Below, piece after piece: positions 34,988 to 44,239 of a stretch of 64,000 nt of DNA (its first letter is position 1; each line of letters opens with the position of its first letter). The position numbers were made by a program, and so were the translations under genes. Origin of the DNA: Cytophagaceae bacterium. Its GTDB lineage: Bacteria > Bacteroidota > Bacteroidia > Flavobacteriales > Flavobacteriaceae. Where the stretch lies: contig PALD01000050.1 of NCBI GenBank assembly GCA_002710685.1, forward strand, positions 62,001 to 126,000. Direction: 5' to 3'. The notes under the pieces are model-generated. The model was not told the DNA's origin, did no database searches, and was given only the letters and a program-made list of their open reading frames with translations.

Positions 34988-37047
34988 TTCATGGTTTTTA
35001 ACTGAATGCCATCAACCCAGACCTCATCACCTTTCTTTAGCCCGCCCAAGTACAGGGCAAGTCTGTACCTTCCCGCTTCTCGTACCCGGGGTGTGGTAAA
35101 ACTAAAATCTGAAACGGTTTCACCTACCGTCAAGGTTTGCTGAAACAAGGGCTTTTCTCCCTTTTTAAGGCTCTCAAGTTTAATGATAAATGATGTCTGC
35201 CTCGTTGAAATGCCCTTGAGGTCAATTGTATACCGTTCTCCCTTACCAGCGTTAAATCCCCAGTTCATCATGAGGCCTGCAGGTTTATCAATTGTCTTTT
35301 GCATCTTGATGCTCAAAGAATTTTTTCCTTGTAACCTTGAGTAAAGATCTGTGGTCACCACAGCTTCAACATCCTGGTTTTTTTGTAGATGCCAGCCTCC
35401 CAGATTATCGTCAAACTCACCATTTATGGTCTTACGGTACAGGCTCATGCGTTCTCCATATTCCTGGGTATTCATGGGAAAAACCTTTGTTTTCTTACCC
35501 CAAGCCTCCCATTCTTGATACATCATATCCAGTTTTTCAGGAAACTGGGCGGCAAGGTTGTTCATCTCTGTAGGGTCGCTCTCAAGGTCATAGAGATGAA
35601 GGGTTTTTTTATCAAATTCCTGGTCAGGTTCAGTCTTGGCCACCATTTTCCATTTGCCATCGCGCAAGGCGATATTAGCTTCATGCTCCCAGAAGATCTT
35701 GCCCCTGTCCATATCCTCGCCCTGAATTACTGGCAAAAGGCTCTTGCCCTGCATGGGGGTAATTGCATTTCCCTTAAAGGTTGAAGGGTATTGAGCCCCT
35801 GAAACATCCACGCAGGTCGTCATGATGTCCATGACCTCTCCATAAACATCCGTGAATTTGCCTTCCAGCTCCTTAGCTAGTCCGCCGGGCCAGTGCACGA
35901 TAAAAGGGGTCGCGATGCCCCCTTCATAGGTGTAATGCTTGTATTCTTTAAAAGGGGTGCTGCTTACATTTGCCCAGTTGATGCGGTAACTCTCAAATGT
36001 ATCAGCAGTACCGTCTACTTTCTTGCTCTTCCCACTGCTTATAAATTCTGCGCAAGCACCGTTATCGCTCAAGAAAAACACCAGGGTATTTTCATATTCA
36101 CCGCTCTCTTTGAGTTGTGCAATTATGCGGCCTATGCCCTGGTCCATGATATCGACCTGAGCTGCGTAGATAGCCATACGCATTGCCATTTCTTCTTTTT
36201 TGTCATCAGGTATTTCATCCCATGCGGGGATATCTGGGTCACGGGGATTCATGGTGGTGCTTTTGCCAAAGAGACCAATTTTCTTTTGCCTTGCAAACCT
36301 CGAGTTGCGTATGCTGTCCCAACCTACCCTATAAGCTTCCCTGTATTTATCAATATCCTTTTGCAAGGCATGCAGGGGCCAGTGCGGCGAGGTGTAAGCC
36401 ACATACATAAAAAAGGGCTTGTCCCCTTTTTTAGTAAAATGGTGTTTTAAATATGCCACAGAAGTGTCGCTGATGGCGTTAGTGAGATAAAAATCACTGG
36501 GTGCACTATACTTCTCATTGCCACTGTACAAGGTAGGGGTAAAATAATTCGACCCGCCCGGTACAATGCCAAAATACTTGTCATATCCCCGTTGCAAGGG
36601 CCAGTTATCCTTTACTTCACCCTGTACCTTTCTATCATTGGTAAGATGCCACTTGCCCGTCATATACGTGCTGTAGCCAGCTTGCTTGAGCACCTCAGCA
36701 ATGGTAACACTGGTATTGTTGAGATTGCCTTGATACGCTGGGGTGCCCATATCTGCCGCCGCCATCCAGCCCATGCCGGCCTGGTGAGGATATAGCCCGG
36801 TCATAAGTGCGGCCCGGGTAGGGCAACACCGGGCAGCGTTATAAAATTGTTTGTACCGCAACCCTTTGTCTGCGAGTTGGTCGATATGAGGCGTTTGAAC
36901 CTCACCCCCATAACATCCCACGTCAGAATATCCCATATCATCAGCCAGGATCAATAAGATGTTTGGCCTCTTGCCCTGTGCAATAACCTCTTGCATGCAA
37001 AGGGCACAAAGGACCATAAAAAGGCAACATGAAAGTCTTGACCTCAT
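34984..37047 (-). CDS. Secreted sulfatase with C-terminal beta-sandwich domain
   Basis: At 687 residues this is about 200 longer than its neighbours. After the signal peptide (cleavage near EVIAQGK) come NILLILADDMGYSDVGCYGG, the formylglycine motif CCPTRAALMTGLYP (Cys74), GKWHLTND and VFFLSDNGACAEF, as in S1_4-type arylsulfatases. Residues from about 546 to the end (NLGGWHLQKNQDVEAV to WVDGIQLK) form an extra domain. Its pattern, a Trp-containing first strand, GxRYxLxLYLGG and a closing VWVDGIQL, is that of a carbohydrate-binding or jelly-roll module. The domain may target the enzyme to its polysaccharide. The gene belongs to the sulfatase operon. Confidence 0.92.
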   Translation of the reverse strand: MRSRLSCCLFMVLCALCMQEVIAQGKRPNILLILADDMGYSDVGCYGGEVQTPHIDQLADKGLRYKQFYNAARCCPTRAALMTGLYPHQAGMGWMAAADMGTPAYQGNLNNTSVTIAEVLKQAGYSTYMTGKWHLTNDRKVQGEVKDNWPLQRGYDKYFGIVPGGSNYFTPTLYSGNEKYSAPSDFYLTNAISDTSVAYLKHHFTKKGDKPFFMYVAYTSPHWPLHALQKDIDKYREAYRVGWDSIRNSRFARQKKIGLFGKSTTMNPRDPDIPAWDEIPDDKKEEMAMRMAIYAAQVDIMDQGIGRIIAQLKESGEYENTLVFFLSDNGACAEFISSGKSKKVDGTADTFESYRINWANVSSTPFKEYKHYTYEGGIATPFIVHWPGGLAKELEGKFTDVYGEVMDIMTTCVDVSGAQYPSTFKGNAITPMQGKSLLPVIQGEDMDRGKIFWEHEANIALRDGKWKMVAKTEPDQEFDKKTLHLYDLESDPTEMNNLAAQFPEKLDMMYQEWEAWGKKTKVFPMNTQEYGERMSLYRKTINGEFDDNLGGWHLQKNQDVEAVVTTDLYSRLQGKNSLSIKMQKTIDKPAGLMMNWGFNAGKGERYTIDLKGISTRQTSFIIKLESLKKGEKPLFQQTLTVGETVSDFSFTTPRVREAGRYRLALYLGGLKKGDEVWVDGIQLKTMK

Positions 37048-37052
37048 CCCTT

Positions 37053-38456
37053 CTATTTAAGTTTTGGGCTTACCCTGTTAGGGGTGAGCACGGGCATGTA
37101 CATCCTCCAGGTGACCAGTTTTTCCTTTAATTGACTTACCAGTTCTTTATGCTGTTTTGCCACATTCTCTGTCTCAAACTTATCCTTCTCCATATCATAC
37201 AGCTCTACATTGTTTTTATAATAATCCACGAGAAGCTTCCATTTACCGGAACGTATGGCGAGGTTTGGGCTTTTATAGTTCTCTTCTTGGGGATAATTGA
37301 ATGCAAAATCATTTCTTCCATATTCCCAGAACATATCCTTCTTTCTTGCAGAGGGTTCCCCCAGGAAGGCCGTATGCCTATCCTCTCCATCTCCTTTATA
37401 ATTTGGCGGAAGCTCAACCCCTGTCATTGCTGCAAGACTGGGTATTAAATCAGTTGCATTGAGCACAGATTCATCATCGGTTTTTCCTGCGGGTACGTGC
37501 CCTGGCCATTTTATTATGAACGGCATGCGTATACCGCCCTCATAGAGTGAGAGTTTTGTTCCGCGCAAGCCAGCAGACCTGCTTCCCCTAAAACTGGGCA
37601 GGGGCCCGTTATCACTGGTAAAAACAACAATGGTATTTTCTTCCATGCCCATTTGCTTGAGGCCATCAAGCAATCTCCCTATTTGCTTGTCATATTCATC
37701 AAGCACCAGCTTAAATGCCTTTTCCTCACGTGGGTTCATGGGGAACTTGCCCGTGTATTCCTCTCCTATATTGGGAACCCATGGGGTATGCATATCATCT
37801 GGCCATAGGTTTACAAAACAGGGTTTGTCTTTATTTTTCTGTAAAAATTGCAATGTTTTGTCCACAAAATATCGTGTCCTGTCCCAGCGCTTGATACTGT
37901 CCTGGGGTGACCAAATCCAATCTGTTGCCGTGATGAGCGGGTCTGGGTCTGGACTTTCATATGTACTTATATGCTCATCAAACCCATATTGCCCAAATCC
38001 TGGGGCATCCTGAACATCACGCCCCCCGCCCATGTGCCATTTGCCAAAATGACCGGTAGCATATCCTGCTGCCTTAAATATCTTTGCCATTGAGGGGGCA
38101 CTTGTATTGAGGTAATTGGCCTGTTCTGCCTCCAGGTTGCTCTGCCTGTCATTTAAAAAAGTGGTGAAGTTCCAACTTGCGGGAAACATCCCGGTAAGCA
38201 TACCCACCCTAGATGGGGAACAGATGGGTGCTGCGCTATAATACTGGGTAAACTTGGTCCCTTCACTTGCCATCTTGTCAATATGTGGCGTCTGCATATA
38301 CTCGCTGTTGAAACAGCTTATGTCGCCATATCCCATATCATCAGTGAGGATGATGATGACATTGGGTTTTTTTTGCTGCGCTTGCGCGGAAAAAAAGAGC
38401 ACAAGAAATATCAATAAGAAACTGCTTTTTATTATGTTTTGTGCTTCCCTTTTCAT
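37053..38456 (-). CDS. Secreted sulfatase (S1 family)
   Basis: This 467-residue sulfatase has a signal peptide ending near FFSAQAQQ. NVIIILTDDMGYGDISCFN is the first metal site, the formylglycine motif CSPSRVGMLTGMFP has its Cys at 79, and GKWHMGGGRD and VVFTSDNGPLPSF follow. The FRGSRSAGLRGTKLSLYEGGIRMPFI segment is the usual core after the second metal site. It is the first enzyme gene of the operon, 39 bases behind the DUF1735-like lipoprotein gene, and would act in the periplasm or at the surface on imported or surface-bound sulfated sugars. Confidence 0.93.
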   Translation of the reverse strand: MKREAQNIIKSSFLLIFLVLFFSAQAQQKKPNVIIILTDDMGYGDISCFNSEYMQTPHIDKMASEGTKFTQYYSAAPICSPSRVGMLTGMFPASWNFTTFLNDRQSNLEAEQANYLNTSAPSMAKIFKAAGYATGHFGKWHMGGGRDVQDAPGFGQYGFDEHISTYESPDPDPLITATDWIWSPQDSIKRWDRTRYFVDKTLQFLQKNKDKPCFVNLWPDDMHTPWVPNIGEEYTGKFPMNPREEKAFKLVLDEYDKQIGRLLDGLKQMGMEENTIVVFTSDNGPLPSFRGSRSAGLRGTKLSLYEGGIRMPFIIKWPGHVPAGKTDDESVLNATDLIPSLAAMTGVELPPNYKGDGEDRHTAFLGEPSARKKDMFWEYGRNDFAFNYPQEENYKSPNLAIRSGKWKLLVDYYKNNVELYDMEKDKFETENVAKQHKELVSQLKEKLVTWRMYMPVLTPNRVSPKLK

Positions 38457-38495
38457 TTTATCTTTTTCATTGCATTTATATTTCCAGTAAAATGA

Positions 38496-39392
38496 TCACC
38501 ACTCTTCAAAGAAAAGGTCTTTTTCTGGCGCCTGCCTCAAAATCAAGGTGTCTGAAACCTGATACATTTTAGTATCCCTGGTAAATTTATAATCCAGGTA
38601 AAACTCCCTGTCTTCCAGATTATAGGTCCCTGATTCTTCGGTGATCGTTATATTATCATTTTCTGAAGTGATGGTCACATCATATGAGCCCTCATCAATA
38701 CTTAATTGAAGCTTGCCGTTAGCAAAGGTTCCTGCTTTAGGGGTCCTTACTGTTGTGGCATCAATGGTACCCACATCCCAGGTTTCATTTTTAATAAGGT
38801 CTTCATCAGTATAAACGGTTTGTTCAACGGTTGCACCCGTCGCATCAACTTCTGTCTGGACACCTTTATGGTAATATGTGCCATGGTATTGACTTATATA
38901 CTTTACCACAAGTATGGTATAATCCTTACCTGCCAAAATCGAATCTGTGGAAGTCTCGGTAATCCTCAAGGGAATCGCATAGGTATTGACCGTGGCCAAA
39001 TCATCAGCAGTAAAGGCATCCTTGTTCAAGGTGACGGTGACATCGCCTATAAATTCTGCCTGGGGGATTTCCATACGGCTGTCATTTGACAAGGTGTAAT
39101 ATTGTGGGGGCATGAGTTGAAAATCGTTGCCCTCAACTAATTCATCATCATCCAGCAGGGAGGGGTCAACGACAAAATCAGCATATTCTGTGGTGTTATT
39201 TTCTCTTTTGCCACCTAGTGCAACCCCTACTTTAAATTCCATCTCATCATAAGCAACAACGGTCCTTAGTGGCTTTTGAGTTGCAAAATATACAGCGGAA
39301 TACTTATAGTCCTTGATGTAATCATCATACTTTTCACACCCTGTAATTGCCAGGACCAAAAGAATGACGGTTATTAAAAATCTTATCTTCAT
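38496..39392 (-). CDS. DUF1735-like surface glycan-binding lipoprotein
   Basis: The 298-residue lipoprotein has a signal peptide with lipobox (VLAITGCEKYDDY). The N-terminal beta domain (YSAVYFATQKPLRTVVAYDEMEFKVG...LGGKR) fits DUF1735, followed by a second beta-rich half of lipocalin or immunoglobulin type. It occupies the position directly downstream of susD where SusE/SGBP-type surface glycan-binding proteins are encoded. A role in capturing the polysaccharide at the cell surface is therefore likely, though inferred from position and domain type. Confidence 0.82.
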   Translation of the reverse strand: MKIRFLITVILLVLAITGCEKYDDYIKDYKYSAVYFATQKPLRTVVAYDEMEFKVGVALGGKRENNTTEYADFVVDPSLLDDDELVEGNDFQLMPPQYYTLSNDSRMEIPQAEFIGDVTVTLNKDAFTADDLATVNTYAIPLRITETSTDSILAGKDYTILVVKYISQYHGTYYHKGVQTEVDATGATVEQTVYTDEDLIKNETWDVGTIDATTVRTPKAGTFANGKLQLSIDEGSYDVTITSENDNITITEESGTYNLEDREFYLDYKFTRDTKMYQVSDTLILRQAPEKDLFFEEW

Positions 39393-39410
39393 TTCAAATT
39401 TTTTAAAAAA

Positions 39411-41162
39411 TTACCAACCCATGTTATTTGTCAAATCACTTTTTACCTGCTCTTCGTAGGGCAATGGCAAATAATAATCCCTCAGGTCCTTAAACCCTCT
39501 TTGTTCAACAACAAAAGGATCATAGCTTAGATTACCTCCTGTAGAACGCGTTATATTCATGCCCATGACTGCTTGATCAAGCGGGAGCAACCATCTGCGC
39601 AAATCAAAAAACCTGTGATTTTCAAATGCCAGTTCTATCCTTCGCTCGTTTTGTATCAACTTTCTAAAATCATCCTTTCCCGTCACCGCTATTTCTTCCA
39701 CGTAAGTGGTATTGTCAACATCTGCATTAGCCCTTATTTTCTTGAGTGCATCCAGAGCTGACATCTCCATGCCCGGTCCAACGGCCATGGGGCCCCAGGC
39801 TTCATTTGCTGCCTCTGCATAGTTCAACAATATTTCGGTCTTTCTTATCAATGCATGATAGTGGTGGGTATTGCTGGGGTTTTCTATATTCAGTAAATCT
39901 TGAAGTGCAAGCCATTTTCTTAGGTAATAGCCCGTCCTGGTAGCTTGGGGGTTTTCATCTTTAGAATCATTGCCTCCTGCAAAAGTCTCCAGGGGATCTC
40001 CCAGAAAATCCCGGCCATTGTACAGTATATTGAGATAGAACCTAGGATCTCTATTTTCATAAGGGTTAGATGGGTCATAGTTTGACCTGGGGTCGTCAAT
40101 GGGGTAGCCGTTTGCCGCAGGAAAGGCATCCACAAGGTTTTGAGAGGGGCTGGTATTGCCACCGCCAAAATCAAATGGCGGGAAATTTTGGTTTTCTAGC
40201 ACCCTGTCGTTATGGTATTTACGCCACACAAATTCTGCCGGTGTGTTATTGCTGTTAAAATCAGCTTGCTCGAGACCTGGCACATTGCCTATGAGGTCCA
40301 GTGCCTCCTGGGCGGCCTGTGCCGCCATTACCCACCTTGCATTGTAGGCACCTTCATCAAGTACTGAGAAATCACCCATACCATTGATTTGAGTGACATC
40401 ATTATCTTGATACGCGGGGCTTGCCGCATATAACATCACCCTGGATTTTAAGGCCAGCGCGACTTGATCATCCCCACGCCCCAGTCCTGAATTGCCCGTT
40501 ACCGAGCTGCTACCAGAGTATCTTACCGGAAGGTAAACGACAGCAGTATCAATGTCTGCCACGATTTGCTGTACGCATTCCAGGTATGTGTTGCGGGTAA
40601 TGTCCTTTGGGTTGTTCAATTGCTCATCTGTGGGGGTACTAGTGGTGATGGGATAGCCCAGGGCCCTTCCATCATCTGTCTTACCGCCATATTGCTGAAG
40701 AAGCTGAAAACCCCACCATGCCCTTAAAAAGTAGGCCTCGCCCTTGAGGCGCTGCCTATATTCTGCATCAGCTACGCTATCTGTACGGTTATAGGTAATC
40801 TTCTCGTTAAGCCCGTTCTCCAGGAAAAGGTGAATGTTTCTAAATTGATTATATGCGGTACCCCAGTTGCCCACTGGGTTAGTACTGGGGCTTATACCGC
40901 TCACCGCAACTTCATAAATGGGAGATCCATAGCTGTTGGTCACAGCATTGTCAGTGGCCACATCAAGAAAGTTGTCATTATAGTTAGAGAACCTCAAGGG
41001 CACACTTGCATAGGCATTGACCAGCACACCCTCAGCATAATCTGGAAAACTCCATGTTGCCTCATCTTCAAAGGTATTTACAGCAACGGGATCCAGGTCA
41101 CAAGAAATGGCAAGCACTGCTATACTAGCGAGAGATATTAGAAATGTATTTTTTATTTTCAT
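39411..41162 (-). CDS. susD: SusD-like glycan-binding lipoprotein (second pair)
   Basis: The 583-residue lipoprotein has the lipobox LAISCDLDP. Typical SusD/RagB segments follow: EATWSFPDYAEGVLVNAYASV at the start, GEAYFLRAWWGFQLLQQYGG (the TPR-helical core), PIDDPRSNYDPSNPYENRDPRFYLNILYNG, and the C-terminal RKLIQNERRIELAFENHRFFDLRRW. It forms the lid on the neighbouring SusC-like transporter and binds oligosaccharide at the surface. It is 18 bases downstream of its susC gene. Confidence 0.95.
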   Translation of the reverse strand: MKIKNTFLISLASIAVLAISCDLDPVAVNTFEDEATWSFPDYAEGVLVNAYASVPLRFSNYNDNFLDVATDNAVTNSYGSPIYEVAVSGISPSTNPVGNWGTAYNQFRNIHLFLENGLNEKITYNRTDSVADAEYRQRLKGEAYFLRAWWGFQLLQQYGGKTDDGRALGYPITTSTPTDEQLNNPKDITRNTYLECVQQIVADIDTAVVYLPVRYSGSSSVTGNSGLGRGDDQVALALKSRVMLYAASPAYQDNDVTQINGMGDFSVLDEGAYNARWVMAAQAAQEALDLIGNVPGLEQADFNSNNTPAEFVWRKYHNDRVLENQNFPPFDFGGGNTSPSQNLVDAFPAANGYPIDDPRSNYDPSNPYENRDPRFYLNILYNGRDFLGDPLETFAGGNDSKDENPQATRTGYYLRKWLALQDLLNIENPSNTHHYHALIRKTEILLNYAEAANEAWGPMAVGPGMEMSALDALKKIRANADVDNTTYVEEIAVTGKDDFRKLIQNERRIELAFENHRFFDLRRWLLPLDQAVMGMNITRSTGGNLSYDPFVVEQRGFKDLRDYYLPLPYEEQVKSDLTNNMGW

Positions 41163-41180
41163 ACTACTTGTTTTCGGATA

Positions 41181-44100
41181 TTAAAAATTAACCGTTACCC
41201 CACCGGTAACCGTCCTGAAGACTGGGTAATTTGCTATACCAGCATTATTTACTTCTGGGTCCAGATCCTTGTTTTTTGAAATCACAAAAAGGTTTGTGCC
41301 CCTTACGTGGAACTTATATGACTTTGCCACGCTCTTTGCCGGAAGCGTATAACTTAGCTCAACGTTTTTGAGTCTAAAGAATGAAGCATCCTGCAACCAG
41401 TAGGTGGAGTTCCTGAAATCATTGTTGCCATTTGTAGTGGTCAGTGCCGGGTAGGTCCCCTGAGGGTTATTCTTGGGGTGGTAACGATCAAGCGCTTGTA
41501 CCGAATATTTACGCTCGCCATAATTCCAGTAATACCCATTGTTCAAGAAGTTATCTACCCCCACCTCTGCGGTTCCCAGCACGAATAGTGCAAAACGCTT
41601 ATAATCCAGGTTAATGTTTACTCCCAGTGTTGTCCTGGGGAAACTGTTGCCTATGCGTGCCCTATCTAGATTGTCAATATACCCATCTCCATTGAGGTCT
41701 TTGTAGGCAATATTACCTACCCCATATTCTCCAAAACGTTGTATTGCATGATTGTCCACCTGTTCCTGACTGGTAAACAGACCTTCGGCGACAAAGCCCA
41801 GCATTGAATCTGAGGGCAGCCCGGTTTGCTTGATAAATTCTTGATTTGCGGGATAATCCACTTCATTGGTCTTGACAATCTTGTTCTTGCTAAAGAGAAC
41901 AAGACCACCTATATTATAATTAAGGTCACCTATAACATCTGACCAGTTCACACCTGCCTCAAAGCCCCTGTTCAAGGTCTCGCCATAATTTTCTAGCGGA
42001 TATAACCCTCCTGCGGTAACTGAGTATCTATCAGATGGTGACTGTATTATATCATATCTATATTCATTGAAATAGTTGACCTCAAATTGAAGCCTATTGT
42101 CAAACATCAAACCTTCCAGGCCTATGTTATATTCCCTGGATTTTTCCCACCCTATATCAGGATTTCCCGTTTGTTCTAGGATCGTTCTTGATATCGTAGT
42201 GTTATTACGTTCATTGAACTGCACATTCCCATTTGTGTTCCACCTATTCACGTACAGGTAGTATGGCATTGAATTATCATAACCCATGATGCCAAAACTG
42301 CCCTTGAGTTTTAGAAAATCAATGGCTTCAATATCTTTCATAAAGTTTTCTTCTGAAAGAACCCAACCCAATCCTACCGCCGGGAAGAGCTGGTAACGGT
42401 TAGAACTTGACAGCTTATCACTGCCCATATATGCCATGGTAGCCTCTGCATATAACTTGTTTGCAAAACCATATTTTATGTTCAGGACAGTATTGGTAAA
42501 CCTCAGGTCCTGGGCCACGTCATCATCATCGTTTATATAATAGATGTGGTTAACACCAGCTGAAAAAGCATGCTTGCCAAAGGTATTTTCATAATTTACC
42601 CCTGCATAAAAACCACTATTGTTTGTATAGTCTTCATTCAACCTGCGCTGGTTGTCCTCTATCACCCTTCTCCTCAACTGGTAATACTGCACATCTTCTC
42701 CAGTTTCTGTTTCAAACCACCTCTGTGCGTATGTAGGTGCCGTCTCAGACTTGCCATTTGAAAAGTATTGATAATTGTCTGTAGTGTAATAGGCTTTCGC
42801 CGTAAGGCCATCAAGCAAGAAATCGCTAAAGTCCAGGTCTATACCCAGGTTTGCCTGTCCATAGAATGCCTGCGATTCACTGAAGCCGCCATACATCATG
42901 TCTGCATATAGGTTATCAGGTCTTTGAAAGCTTCCCCCCAGGGGTGGAAAATCTGAATTTTCAGTCATCAATGATGGGTCTGTGAGTATAAACGGGTATT
43001 CATTAGGCCTGTGGCTTGACAGGGCAGAGATGACGGTCCCGTTGTTACGGGTAGGTCTTTCAGTCTCCACAAAGCCTGCTGTACCCAGATTGATGCTCAT
43101 GAAGTCACTTACCTCAAAATTGAGGTTGCCCCTAAGGTTGAACCTGTGCCTTGTGGGTTTTTCCCCCACTTTCTCTATACCATCTCCCCCCACGTAACCC
43201 AGTACAAGGGCATATTGACTTTTATCATTGCCGCCAGAGTATTCAACGGAGGCCCTCCTGAAAGCAGCTGCCTCTTCCAGAAAATAGTCATAATAGTCTG
43301 CATTGGGGTAACGTTGGTCGTTAGGTCCTGTACTATTTCTATATCCATCAAGGTCCTGTGAAGAATAAAAGGGTGAAAGGCCATCATTTGTCCGGGCTTC
43401 ATTATATAATTGTGCATATTGATAACTATCAAGATATTCAGGCATACGGGTTACCATGGAGACCCCATACTCTGCCCCTATCTTGAGTACCCTTGTATTT
43501 GCCTTTCCTTTTTTGGTTGTAACCAGCACCACACCATTTGCTGCATGGGGACCATATAATATCTTGCTGGTCGCATCTTTGAGAACCTCTATCTTTTCAA
43601 TTTCCTGGGCTATCAAGGTATTTAGGTTTCTTTCTATACCATCAACCAGTACAACGACCCCATCACTACCATTGCCGCGGTGAAGGCCCCTTATGTACAG
43701 CAAAGCATTATTGTTGCCCAGGCCACTCACGCTTTTCCTGGCCTGAAGCCCCAGGATTCTTCCCTGTAGGGCATTTGATATACTGAGGTCTGGATAGCTT
43801 TCTAGGGCAGTACCCTCAATGCCGCTGACGGCACCTGTTAATTCCCTTTGTGTGGTTTGCATGCCCAGGGGCAGGTTGACCAGGTCAGTTTCAGAAGAGT
43901 ACAACAGGGTTTTTTGCAGTACTGTTTCTGAAGCTATTTTCTTAAGTTCCACCCACTGGCTCTTATAGCCCTGGGCTTCTATGTGAAGTTTGCCCTCAAG
44001 ATTTGTCTTGAATGAGAAACGACCTTGTTTATCGCTTAGTTTTTCTATTTTACCTTCACCCAGGGTAATCTTTGCATTGGGGATGGGATTTCCCTCTTCA

Positions 44101-44219
44101 TCAACTATTGTTGATGTAATGGTGACCTTTTCCTTGTTCTTCTTCTGCGCATGCGCCTTTACCGAAAAAGACAAAACGGCAAGCAGGATAAGAAAAGATA
44201 GATATAGTTTTTTTGTCAT
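41181..44219 (-). CDS. susC: SusC-like TonB-dependent transporter (second pair)
   Basis: The 1012-residue outer membrane receptor has a signal peptide ending near VKAHAQKK. A CarboxypepD_reg-like domain covers about residues 30-110 (ITSTIVDEEGNPIPNAKI), then the plug begins, and the 22-strand barrel ends in GGVTVNF. The plug is somewhat unusual: LYIRGLHRGNGSDGVVVLVDGIERN and KILYGPHAANGVVLVTTKKGK, where most SusC proteins have AAVYGVRGANGVILIT as in the other pair. It imports oligosaccharides with energy from TonB. The two SusC proteins are clearly divergent, so they probably take up different products. Confidence 0.95.
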   Translation of the reverse strand: MTKKLYLSFLILLAVLSFSVKAHAQKKNKEKVTITSTIVDEEGNPIPNAKITLGEGKIEKLSDKQGRFSFKTNLEGKLHIEAQGYKSQWVELKKIASETVLQKTLLYSSETDLVNLPLGMQTTQRELTGAVSGIEGTALESYPDLSISNALQGRILGLQARKSVSGLGNNNALLYIRGLHRGNGSDGVVVLVDGIERNLNTLIAQEIEKIEVLKDATSKILYGPHAANGVVLVTTKKGKANTRVLKIGAEYGVSMVTRMPEYLDSYQYAQLYNEARTNDGLSPFYSSQDLDGYRNSTGPNDQRYPNADYYDYFLEEAAAFRRASVEYSGGNDKSQYALVLGYVGGDGIEKVGEKPTRHRFNLRGNLNFEVSDFMSINLGTAGFVETERPTRNNGTVISALSSHRPNEYPFILTDPSLMTENSDFPPLGGSFQRPDNLYADMMYGGFSESQAFYGQANLGIDLDFSDFLLDGLTAKAYYTTDNYQYFSNGKSETAPTYAQRWFETETGEDVQYYQLRRRVIEDNQRRLNEDYTNNSGFYAGVNYENTFGKHAFSAGVNHIYYINDDDDVAQDLRFTNTVLNIKYGFANKLYAEATMAYMGSDKLSSSNRYQLFPAVGLGWVLSEENFMKDIEAIDFLKLKGSFGIMGYDNSMPYYLYVNRWNTNGNVQFNERNNTTISRTILEQTGNPDIGWEKSREYNIGLEGLMFDNRLQFEVNYFNEYRYDIIQSPSDRYSVTAGGLYPLENYGETLNRGFEAGVNWSDVIGDLNYNIGGLVLFSKNKIVKTNEVDYPANQEFIKQTGLPSDSMLGFVAEGLFTSQEQVDNHAIQRFGEYGVGNIAYKDLNGDGYIDNLDRARIGNSFPRTTLGVNINLDYKRFALFVLGTAEVGVDNFLNNGYYWNYGERKYSVQALDRYHPKNNPQGTYPALTTTNGNNDFRNSTYWLQDASFFRLKNVELSYTLPAKSVAKSYKFHVRGTNLFVISKNKDLDPEVNNAGIANYPVFRTVTGGVTVNF

Positions 44220-44239
44220 TGTATTGATTTATCTGGTTA

